Shown here: piece by piece, positions 5,562 through 11,558 of the stretch
Numbering within the stretch: position 1 is the first letter of the stretch
Layout: each line of letters opens with the position of its first letter
Assembly (NCBI GenBank): GCA_024689285.1
Contig: JAILDR010000240.1
Coordinates: 1-11,558, forward strand
Reading direction: 5' to 3'
From: Bacteroidales bacterium
Lineage (GTDB): Bacteria; Bacteroidota; Bacteroidia; Bacteroidales; F082
DNA length: 11,558 nucleotides
Program-made: the position numbers and the translations under genes
Notes under the pieces: generated by a model
The model's database searches: none
Seen by the model: only the letters and a program-made list of their open reading frames with translations
What the model was told of the DNA's origin: nothing

Positions 5562-5598
5562 ACTGTTCTTGTAGAGACGCATTGAATGCGTCTCTACA
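5561..5598. repeat. Palindromic repeat, copy 2, between convergent genes
   Basis: The first 34 bases (5561-5594) are identical to copy 1. Here the palindrome is longer: 29 bp at 5570-5598, with 14-base arms TGTAGAGACGCATT and AATGCGTCTCTACA around one G. It starts on the last base of the toxin stop codon and contains the birA stop codon (complement of 5594-5596). A transcript from either side would fold into a strong hairpin, so it may end or stabilise both messages. Confidence 0.9.
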
Positions 5599-6325
5599 GC
5601 AAGAATTTGATTTCTTTTATATCAAAGCAGAGCATTTGGTTTTCCTTGTTTATGAGCAACAAACGTCCAAATTCGTCTATCCCTTTCATATAAAGTTGCA
5701 AGACTTTACCGCCGATTTCATATTCTGCCCAAGTGCGGTAGCGGAACAACCGTTTCAGGTATTCTTGCTCGATGAGGGCGGGATTGGATTTCAGTTGCTC
5801 CACCTTGTTTGATATATGCACCGCGATTTGCTCCAACAGCGGTTGCAAGTCGTAGGTTTTGCCCGTGATTTGTTTCAGTGAAATCGGGTGCGTCGGCCAA
5901 TTTTGGAATTGCATTTGATTGACATTCAATCCAATGCCAATAATAGAAACATCCATCATATTGGCCTTAATCGTGCTGTTGATGAGGATGCCTGCAAGTT
6001 TACGGTTTTCATAATAAATGTCGTTGGGCCATTTGATAAGGAGCTTTTCTGAAGGCAGCAAAGCATCCAATGCTTGAACCAAGCCCAAAGCCACCGCCTC
6101 AGACAAAAGGAACTGCCGCCCGGCTGGAAGGAAGTCCACGCCCAAGGCCAAAGAGAAAGTGAGGTTTTTCCCGACCTCACTTTCCCAAGTGTTGCTCCCC
6201 ATCCCCTTCCCTGCCGTCTGCCCGTCGGCACTTACCACCCAGTTGCGGATGTCGCATCCCGACTGCTGGCGTTGCAGGTAGGCGTTGGTGGAGTCAGTTT
6301 GCTCTAAATGAACGTATTTGAGCAT
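5594..6325 (-). CDS. birA: Biotin--[acetyl-CoA-carboxylase] ligase
   Basis: This 243-aa cytosolic enzyme activates biotin with ATP to biotinyl-5'-AMP and attaches it to a lysine of biotin carboxyl carrier proteins. Visible motifs are the TDSTNAYL start of the catalytic domain, QTAGKGMGSNTWESE (equivalent of the GRGRxGRxW biotinyl-AMP loop), LLIKWPNDIYY, KLAGILI and IIGIGLNVN, then a small C-terminal SH3-like part. There is no N-terminal helix-turn-helix, so it is a monofunctional ligase rather than a BirA repressor. In the loop, Lys and Met stand where E. coli has Arg residues. Its ATG overlaps the TAA of the upstream secreted gene by one base (TAATG), suggesting coupled translation, and its stop codon lies in the palindromic repeat. 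Confidence 0.93.
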   Translation of the reverse strand: MLKYVHLEQTDSTNAYLQRQQSGCDIRNWVVSADGQTAGKGMGSNTWESEVGKNLTFSLALGVDFLPAGRQFLLSEAVALGLVQALDALLPSEKLLIKWPNDIYYENRKLAGILINSTIKANMMDVSIIGIGLNVNQMQFQNWPTHPISLKQITGKTYDLQPLLEQIAVHISNKVEQLKSNPALIEQEYLKRLFRYRTWAEYEIGGKVLQLYMKGIDEFGRLLLINKENQMLCFDIKEIKFLL

Positions 6326-7950
6326 TATTTTACAACAATTCTTTGCGTCTCGCTGCCGACTTGAATGGCGTAGATGCCAGCACCGTATGCCTTCATGTCG
6401 ATTTGGAGCCAGCCGTCAGCCACGCCTTCAAAGACACGCTGGCCTGCCATATTATATACAGTGACGCTTTGCTTGCCTTCACAAACGATATTCAAGACCC
6501 CCGATGTCGGGTTGGGATAGACCGTGGCTGTGCGGTCAAAGGATTCCTCGACACCGGCGGTCACTTCATAGCTGAATTCGTTGCTCTCTAAATCGGCAAA
6601 CTCGCTGCCTGAGAAGAGCGTGGTGCCACCAGCCTTCAGGCCATAAAAACCACCGGTTAGGCCGTTGCCGCCAGCGTCATAGACGGTAAGGTCGTAGCAG
6701 CCGTCTCCTGTGACTTCAAGCGTTTCGGTGTAATTGTGATTGGCTTGGTCGTAAGGCCCTCCTTCTTGAATGATTTCGCCCGTGGCCATATTCTTCACCT
6801 GCCAAGTGGTCTCCTGCGGGTTGTTGTCGGTACGGATGCTGAGTTTCAGCACCTTGCCCACCGTTTCGGGAGCACCTTTGATATCGCAGGCAACCACATT
6901 GTTTTTCGCAGCTTCGTCGGGTCCTCCATTGGCACTCTTGATGCACACTTCCAAAGTGTTCTCGTCCTCAACGGGGAAACTGACCTCGCCCAGTGCTACT
7001 CTCTCGGAAGCAAAAACTGGAAGGTTTCCCGTCCATTCCACAATATCCACCACCTCACCGTTGACTTTCACCTCAAGCTCAGCAGAGGTCAAGGGATTGC
7101 TGCCGAAATTGCCCAATTCAACCACTGGTTCAACCAAGCCGCTGCAGCTCACCGACTTCACATGGTCGATATGGCTCAAGCCGGCTTCGTTCTGATAGAA
7201 AGGCTCAATGCTTTGGCTCGAGCGACAGGCTTGATAAACCTCTTTTGTATTCGGGTTCTGCACCCAAGCGATGGCATCAAGTTGGTCGACATTGTAGACA
7301 TTGGCCCATTCCCATGAGAAGCTGTAAGCAAAATAATCGCCCTCGTTCAACTCGCCAATAACGGTTCCAGCAGCTGTAGGCAACAGTTTCTTCATTACGC
7401 TGTAGAAATCTCTTTCACCGTTGGTACCGGGAGCGGAGTTGTAGTGGATTTCTTTTTCGATGACACCGACATACAGTTTGCAGCTGCCATTGATGGCGGA
7501 AGAAGCGCGACCCATCACATGCACCGTGATGATTTGGGCATCCTGGTCCAATTCATAACCCAGACGCATCTCCAGCGGCGATTCAACAGCCAGCCAGTTG
7601 TTGACTGAGCTCTGGTTCAGATACCCGGGTTGGTTAGAGAAACGGATGCCATCCACAACGGTATGAGGCACAGCATTAATACTGTAAACTCCGCGACGCG
7701 CATCGTTGTCAGCGGTGTTGTGGAGATACATCGGGTCGTTCGATCCGGGCCAACTCATGTGGTACTTGATAGCGGCCACACGGTCACCATTGTTGCTGAT
7801 AAGGGCATCCAAGCCAGGGTTCTGTGAAGCACAGGGGCCACAACTCGTGTTGGTGAAACACTCGAACAGCAACACACGTTCATTTTGTGCATTGATTTTC
7901 AAGCAGAAAAGCATCATCAAAGATGCAAGAATCAAGGTAAATCTGTTCAT
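6325..7950 (-). CDS. Secreted Omp28/thioredoxin-like protein with T9SS sorting domain
   Basis: The 541-aa product has a signal peptide (MNRFTLILASLMMLFCLKIN, then AQ). Directly after it comes a thioredoxin-like region: RVLLFECFTNTSCGPCASQNP with a CGPC motif at residues 37-40, and later a NAVPHTVVDG segment resembling the cis-Pro loop. This arrangement is typical of the Omp28-related family. The middle is beta-rich, consistent with Ig-like or jelly-roll modules (for example DGCYDLTVYDAGGNGLTGG). The last 67 residues are a T9SS type A sorting domain: TVYPNPTSGVLNI, SVTVYNMAGQRV, GAGIYAIQVG and RIVVK. The protein should therefore be exported by Sec, moved through the outer membrane by the T9SS, and released or anchored at the surface. 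The CGPC suggests disulfide chemistry outside the cell (inference). It is cotranscribed with birA and divergent from the protease cluster. Confidence 0.85.
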   Translation of the reverse strand: MNRFTLILASLMMLFCLKINAQNERVLLFECFTNTSCGPCASQNPGLDALISNNGDRVAAIKYHMSWPGSNDPMYLHNTADNDARRGVYSINAVPHTVVDGIRFSNQPGYLNQSSVNNWLAVESPLEMRLGYELDQDAQIITVHVMGRASSAINGSCKLYVGVIEKEIHYNSAPGTNGERDFYSVMKKLLPTAAGTVIGELNEGDYFAYSFSWEWANVYNVDQLDAIAWVQNPNTKEVYQACRSSQSIEPFYQNEAGLSHIDHVKSVSCSGLVEPVVELGNFGSNPLTSAELEVKVNGEVVDIVEWTGNLPVFASERVALGEVSFPVEDENTLEVCIKSANGGPDEAAKNNVVACDIKGAPETVGKVLKLSIRTDNNPQETTWQVKNMATGEIIQEGGPYDQANHNYTETLEVTGDGCYDLTVYDAGGNGLTGGFYGLKAGGTTLFSGSEFADLESNEFSYEVTAGVEESFDRTATVYPNPTSGVLNIVCEGKQSVTVYNMAGQRVFEGVADGWLQIDMKAYGAGIYAIQVGSETQRIVVK

Positions 7951-7981
7951 GGAATAATGAGTTTTGATGATTATTGATGCA

Positions 7982-7989
7982 CAAAAATA
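7982..7989 (-). promoter_or_regulatory. Putative -7 element of the Omp28-like gene
   Basis: CAAAAATA reads TATTTTTG on the minus strand, an exact TAnnTTTG, about 32 bases before the ATG at 7950. The candidate -33 sequences (CAAA at 8000, CAAT at 8006) are too close to be convincing. It would drive both the secreted gene and birA. Confidence 0.5.
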
Positions 7990-8029
7990 GCCAATTTTTC
8001 AAAAACAATGATTTTTTTGTGATTTTTGT

Positions 8030-8061
8030 TGCAAAATTGTGAAAATTTTCCCAATTTTGCA
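8030..8061. promoter_or_regulatory. 32-bp near-perfect palindrome between divergent secreted-protein genes
   Basis: Fifteen of sixteen base pairs are symmetric about 8045/8046. The outer arms are TGCAAAATTG and CAATTTTGCA, the inner core is GAAAATTTTC, and the single mismatch is T8040 against C8051. It lies 80 bases from the Omp28-like start and 45 bases from the 8106 start. Its right arm contains CAATTTTG (8052-8059), one base off the -7 consensus, with TTTG at 8025-8028, so it may overlap the promoter of the protease cluster. A dimeric regulator site is the natural reading, but this is inference. Confidence 0.55.
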
Positions 8062-8105
8062 GGTTCAAAAGAAAACGATTAATCAATCAATTAAAACTTT
8101 ACACT

Positions 8106-8834
8106 ATGATTAAAAAATCTATCTTTACCTTAATGTTTTTGGCCGTAATCGGCTTTGTTTCAGCACAATCAATTCAATTTGAGCTGAACGGCAACGTCAT
8201 CAACGAGGGCGATGCCATTGAATGCACAACCGTCAACGAATGGGGCGAATACTTCCAGGACATGCAACTCCGCAACCTCACTTCGGACGACCTTGACATC
8301 ATGGTCGAAAAAGAGGTGCTCGAAAACCTTGAAGGCACAATGAACTGGTTCTGCTGGGGTCTTTGCTTCAGCCCCGATGTTTTGGTTAGCCCCAGCCCTG
8401 TGACAGTGGCTGCCAACAGCGTTACTGACGAAAGCGCACTCTCCTTCCACGCCATGTTTAACGACGATGTTTTCGGCTACGTGGTGGTGAAGTATTCCGC
8501 TTATGTTGAGCGTCATCCCGAGGAGCGCATCAGCATCATCGTGAAGTTCCACAAATCAGGCGAAGGCGTCGACGACAACCTTAGCTCAATGGAGATGAGC
8601 CAAGCCTACCCCAACCCCGCCTCTTCGGTGGTGAACTTCGATTATAACTGCAATGGCAACCTCACCGCTGTGGTATACAACATCGTGGGCCAAGAAGTGC
8701 TTCGCCAAGATTTGAACTCCAACTTCGGCCAGATGAATTTCTCCGTTGCCGACCTGAACGACGGCATTTACTTCTGCACCATGATGGTCAACGGACGTGC
8801 TCTCGCTACGCAAAAGTTCATCGTGAAGAAATAA
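8106..8834 (+). CDS. Small secreted protein with T9SS sorting domain
   Basis: The 242-aa product starts with the signal peptide MIKKSIFTLMFLAVIGFVSA (cleavage before QSIQF). Residues about 21-160 form one beta-rich domain of no family I can name; it contains a notable cluster NWFCWGLCF (Cys about 83 and 87) and strands such as FGYVVVKYSAYV. Residues 162-242 are a T9SS type A sorting domain: QAYPNPASSVVNFDY, LTAVVYNIVGQEVL, LNDGIYFCTMMVNG and TQKFIVKK. It is therefore predicted to be a surface or released cargo protein. The C25 protease gene begins 22 bases after its stop, so the two are likely one operon. A role as partner or substrate of the protease is possible from position only. Confidence 0.85.
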   Translation: MIKKSIFTLMFLAVIGFVSAQSIQFELNGNVINEGDAIECTTVNEWGEYFQDMQLRNLTSDDLDIMVEKEVLENLEGTMNWFCWGLCFSPDVLVSPSPVTVAANSVTDESALSFHAMFNDDVFGYVVVKYSAYVERHPEERISIIVKFHKSGEGVDDNLSSMEMSQAYPNPASSVVNFDYNCNGNLTAVVYNIVGQEVLRQDLNSNFGQMNFSVADLNDGIYFCTMMVNGRALATQKFIVKK

Positions 8835-8856
8835 ACAGCAAAAGCTAACCCAACTC

Positions 8857-11558
8857 ATGAGAAAAGTCCTCACCACCTTCGTGCTCATGCTGTTGGCCAC
8901 CTTGACGTTTGGCCAGCAATGGGTTGCCATCAAGAGCGGCACCCCAAGCACCATCCAGACGACTTTGGTCTCTTCTTCCGAAAGTCAAATCACCGTCAAC
9001 CTGCAAGTCCCTGGCTTCTATACCTTTGAGGTGACCACTCCACGCGGCGAGGCCAACATCATCTCGGTTCCGCGCACGGTCAGCACCGCTGCCGCCGGCG
9101 AGCCCAATCTGCCCTTGATTGCCGTTCCGGCCATCATAGGCGACATGCAACATTACAGCATCCGCCTCGTTGACGCACAATACACTGATTTCCAGATGGA
9201 AGTCGCGCCATCGAAAGGCGATTTTCCGCGTAGCATCAACCCTGAAGATGTGCCTTACACCTACGGCGAAGTCTATTCGACGGATGCTTTCTTCCCTGCT
9301 CAGAATGTGGGGCTCTATGAGCCTTATATCCTTCGCGACTTCCGTGGACAGAACATGGTGGTCTACCCCTTTGCCTACAACCCCGTAACACACACCTTGC
9401 GTGTGTATTACAACATGACCGTTGAGATGTATGCCGACGGTCAGCAGGGCGAAAACACCTTCAGCCGCCGCTCGAATGAGGTGAAGATGGACGCTGAATT
9501 TGGTGCCCTCTACGACAACCACTTCATCAATTTCCACGAGGGTTTGAGCAAATACACACCCGTCGACGAGACGGGCGAACTGCTCATCATCTGCCACGAT
9601 GCTTTCATGAGCGCGATGCAGCCTTTTGTCAACTGGAAGAAACAGATTGGTCGTCCTACCACGATGGTTGGCACGAGCACGGCAGGCTCTACCAGCGATG
9701 CGCTAAAGGCTTACATCCAGGCACAATACAACAGCAATCCAAACATCAGCCACATCCTGCTGGTGGGTGATTCGCAACACATCCAAGGTTATTATGCCTA
9801 CAATGGAGGCTATAGCGGCCGTTCCGACAACTGGTATGGCCAATTGGCAGGCAATGACTTTTACAATGAGGTCATCGTAGGACGTTTTTCCGCCGAAACC
9901 GAGGCACAAGTTACCACCCAAGTCGACAAGGTGATCCATTACGAAAGAGACATCAATGCTTCTGACACTTGGCTTAATATTGGCCAAGGAATATCGAAAA
10001 ACGAAGGTGCGGGCAGCGGACACTACGGCGAGTCAGACTATCAACACATTGACAACATTCGCGACGACCTTTTGAATTACGGTTATGCGACCGTACATCG
10101 TGACTATCAAGGTGTTTCTGGAGTCACTTCCAGCGCGGCCATCATCAGCCAGCACATCAACGAAGGCGTGAGCATCATCAACTATTGCAACCACGGCAAC
10201 ACCACCAGTTGGGGCGTTTTCAGCTACAGCAACTCGCACGTCAACGCCTTGACCAACGACCACAAGCTGCCTTTCATCTGGTCGGTGGCCTGCGACAATG
10301 GCAAATACGACTACAACGGAACCTGTTTCGCCGAGGCTTGGCTACGCGCCACCAACAACACCACGGGTGAACCCACTGGCGCCATTGGTGGTATGTTCTC
10401 CTACATTTCGCAGCCTTGGCAGCCGCCGCAATACGGCCAAGACGAGATGGTTGACGTGCTTGTGGAGAGCAACAGCAACAACATTAAGCGCACTTTGGGC
10501 GGCTGTTCGTTCGACGGCAACATGAAAATCATCGACCAATATGGTCCTAACAACAGTCAAGGTATGGGCACCTATATGACTTGGATTCTTTTCGGCGACC
10601 CTTCATTGACCGTGCGCACGGCCATCCCTACCAACATGAACGTGACCCATGCTTCCTCAATGAGCACCAGCGCAACGAGCTTTACCATCAATGCCACCAA
10701 CGGCAACGGTGCCCTTGCCACCCTCACCCGTAATAATGAAATCATGGGTTCAGCCACCATTAATAATGGTACGTGCAACATCACCTTCGCTGCTCCTGGA
10801 CAGACTGGCACCGCCACGCTAACTGTGTTTGGCTACAACAAGATTACCTACATTGCCACCATCCAGATTACCGGAGGCGGCACGCAGACCTATAATATTA
10901 ATGTGTCAGCTAACCCATCCCATGGCGGTCAAGTCGCCGGCGGCGGTTCCTATGACCAAGGGCAGCAATGCACCGTAACAGCTACGGCCAACGCTGGCTA
11001 CACCTTCACCAACTGGACTGAAGGCGGTAACGTGGTCTCCACTAATGCCAGCTACAGCTTCACCGTTACGGGTAACCGCACCCTGGTGGCCAATTTCACG
11101 GCTATGCCACAAGAATACAACATCACCGTTTCAGCCAACCCGACCAATGGTGGTACGGTGACAGGCGGCGGCACTTATCAGCAAGGCCAGTCCTGCATGG
11201 TTTCGGCCACACCCAACAACGGCTACACCTTCACCAACTGGACGGAGAACGGCAACGTGGTTTCAACCAACAGCAACTACACCTTTACCGTCAACGGCAA
11301 CCGCACCTTGGTGGCCCACTTCACGCAACAGAACTACACCATCAACGTGTCGGCTAACCCAACCCTTGGTGGCACAGTGACAGGCGGTGGTGCCTTCCAT
11401 TATGGCGACAACTGCATCGTTACGGCTACAGCCAACAACGGCTATACCTTCACCAACTGGACTGAAGGCACCAATGTAGTTTCCACCAACGCCAACTACA
11501 GCTTCACCGTCACCGGCAACCGCAACCTGGTGGCTAACTTCACAGCTCAGACCTACAC
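8857..11558 (+). CDS. Gingipain-family (C25) cysteine protease with InlB B-type repeats, 3' end outside the window
   Basis: The frame from the ATG at 8857 is open for 900 codons to the window edge. Parts in order: signal peptide MRKVLTTFVLMLLATLTFGQ; a propeptide-like region to about residue 240 (strand-rich, with EPNLPLIAVPAIIG); the C25 catalytic domain at about 241-588, including ELLIICHDAFM, HILLVGDSQHI, VIVGRFSAET, the catalytic His446 in NYCNHGNTTSWG and the catalytic Cys479 in WSVACDNGKY, ending with WILFGDPSLTV; an Ig-like module at about 589-675; then three 70-residue InlB B-type (Flg_new_2-like) repeats from residue 679. The His-Cys spacing of 33 equals that of RgpB (His211, Cys244). 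A T9SS sorting domain is expected beyond the window. It is probably secreted as a zymogen. Cleavage specificity (Arg, Lys or other) cannot be read from what is visible. Confidence 0.9.
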   Translation, partial: MRKVLTTFVLMLLATLTFGQQWVAIKSGTPSTIQTTLVSSSESQITVNLQVPGFYTFEVTTPRGEANIISVPRTVSTAAAGEPNLPLIAVPAIIGDMQHYSIRLVDAQYTDFQMEVAPSKGDFPRSINPEDVPYTYGEVYSTDAFFPAQNVGLYEPYILRDFRGQNMVVYPFAYNPVTHTLRVYYNMTVEMYADGQQGENTFSRRSNEVKMDAEFGALYDNHFINFHEGLSKYTPVDETGELLIICHDAFMSAMQPFVNWKKQIGRPTTMVGTSTAGSTSDALKAYIQAQYNSNPNISHILLVGDSQHIQGYYAYNGGYSGRSDNWYGQLAGNDFYNEVIVGRFSAETEAQVTTQVDKVIHYERDINASDTWLNIGQGISKNEGAGSGHYGESDYQHIDNIRDDLLNYGYATVHRDYQGVSGVTSSAAIISQHINEGVSIINYCNHGNTTSWGVFSYSNSHVNALTNDHKLPFIWSVACDNGKYDYNGTCFAEAWLRATNNTTGEPTGAIGGMFSYISQPWQPPQYGQDEMVDVLVESNSNNIKRTLGGCSFDGNMKIIDQYGPNNSQGMGTYMTWILFGDPSLTVRTAIPTNMNVTHASSMSTSATSFTINATNGNGALATLTRNNEIMGSATINNGTCNITFAAPGQTGTATLTVFGYNKITYIATIQITGGGTQTYNINVSANPSHGGQVAGGGSYDQGQQCTVTATANAGYTFTNWTEGGNVVSTNASYSFTVTGNRTLVANFTAMPQEYNITVSANPTNGGTVTGGGTYQQGQSCMVSATPNNGYTFTNWTENGNVVSTNSNYTFTVNGNRTLVAHFTQQNYTINVSANPTLGGTVTGGGAFHYGDNCIVTATANNGYTFTNWTEGTNVVSTNANYSFTVTGNRNLVANFTAQTY
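10891..11558 (+). repeat. InlB B-type repeat array within the protease gene
   Basis: Three units of exactly 210 bases (70 codons) lie at 10891-11100, 11116-11325 and 11335-11544, joined by linkers of 5 and 3 residues, and a fourth appears to begin at 11554. Each unit follows the pattern YxIxVSANP..GG.V.GGG, then YTFTNWTE and VVSTN, ending with GNRxLVAxFT. Units 1 and 2 share 23 identical bases around the YTFTNWT codons (10996-11018 and 11221-11243), and unit 3 differs there by one base. Such modules usually serve as cell-surface stalks or adhesive domains. Confidence 0.85.

Noticed and set aside
6736..7317. A 193-codon open frame on the plus strand
   Set aside because: It lies opposite the Omp28-like T9SS gene and shows no motif, signal peptide or start context of its own.
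8845..9597. A 250-codon open frame on the minus strand
   Set aside because: It is antisense to the propeptide part of the C25 protease gene, whose frame has a signal peptide and recognisable domains; the minus-strand product has no domain I recognise.

Overview
The window looks like a chromosomal segment of a Bacteroidota species, most likely of the order Bacteroidales. Supporting signs are upstream elements matching the Bacteroidetes -7 consensus TAnnTTTG, weak or absent Shine-Dalgarno sequences, secreted proteins ending in type IX secretion system (T9SS) type A sorting domains, a gingipain-family (C25) protease, an Omp28-like secreted protein, and an AT-rich intergenic background around moderately GC-rich genes. 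Genus cannot be settled from what is visible. No rRNA, tRNA, transposase or CRISPR array was found.

Layout. (1) Positions 1-109: the first 36 codons of a secreted protein on the minus strand, behind an AT-rich spacer. (2) Positions 354-1079 (-): a PD-(D/E)XK nuclease-like domain that looks like the C-terminal half of the AAA-ATPase/DUF1703 family, lacking its ATPase half. (3) Positions 1125-1682: no convincing gene, but a dense field of TGTCCC/GGGACA words arranged as three hairpins, plus an 11-bp tandem repeat. (4) Positions 1683-4208 (-): a secreted thioredoxin-fold protein whose CxxC has become SPFS, then coaD and a Nudix hydrolase; coaD has its own promoter inside the end of the Nudix gene. 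(5) Positions 4256-4903 (+): pyrE, divergent from the Nudix gene through crossing promoters. (6) Positions 5072-5561 (+): a small toxin-antitoxin-like pair bracketed by two identical 34-bp copies of a palindromic repeat. (7) Positions 5594-7950 (-): a T9SS-targeted Omp28/thioredoxin-like protein whose stop codon overlaps the start codon of birA. (8) Positions 8106-11558 (+): a small T9SS cargo protein and a long C25 protease with InlB B-type repeats, which runs off the window.

How it fits together. The core metabolic genes (coaD for coenzyme A, pyrE for pyrimidines, birA for biotinylation, a Nudix hydrolase) are ordinary housekeeping functions interleaved with accessory envelope genes. The most unusual part is the divergent secreted cluster at 6325-11558. 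A disulfide-active-looking T9SS protein (CGPC) faces a small cysteine-containing T9SS protein and a gingipain-like protease, and a 32-bp near-perfect palindrome lies in the intergenic region. The second unusual point is the toxin-antitoxin pair between direct repeats. The third is the hairpin-rich repeat field beside the nuclease fragment.
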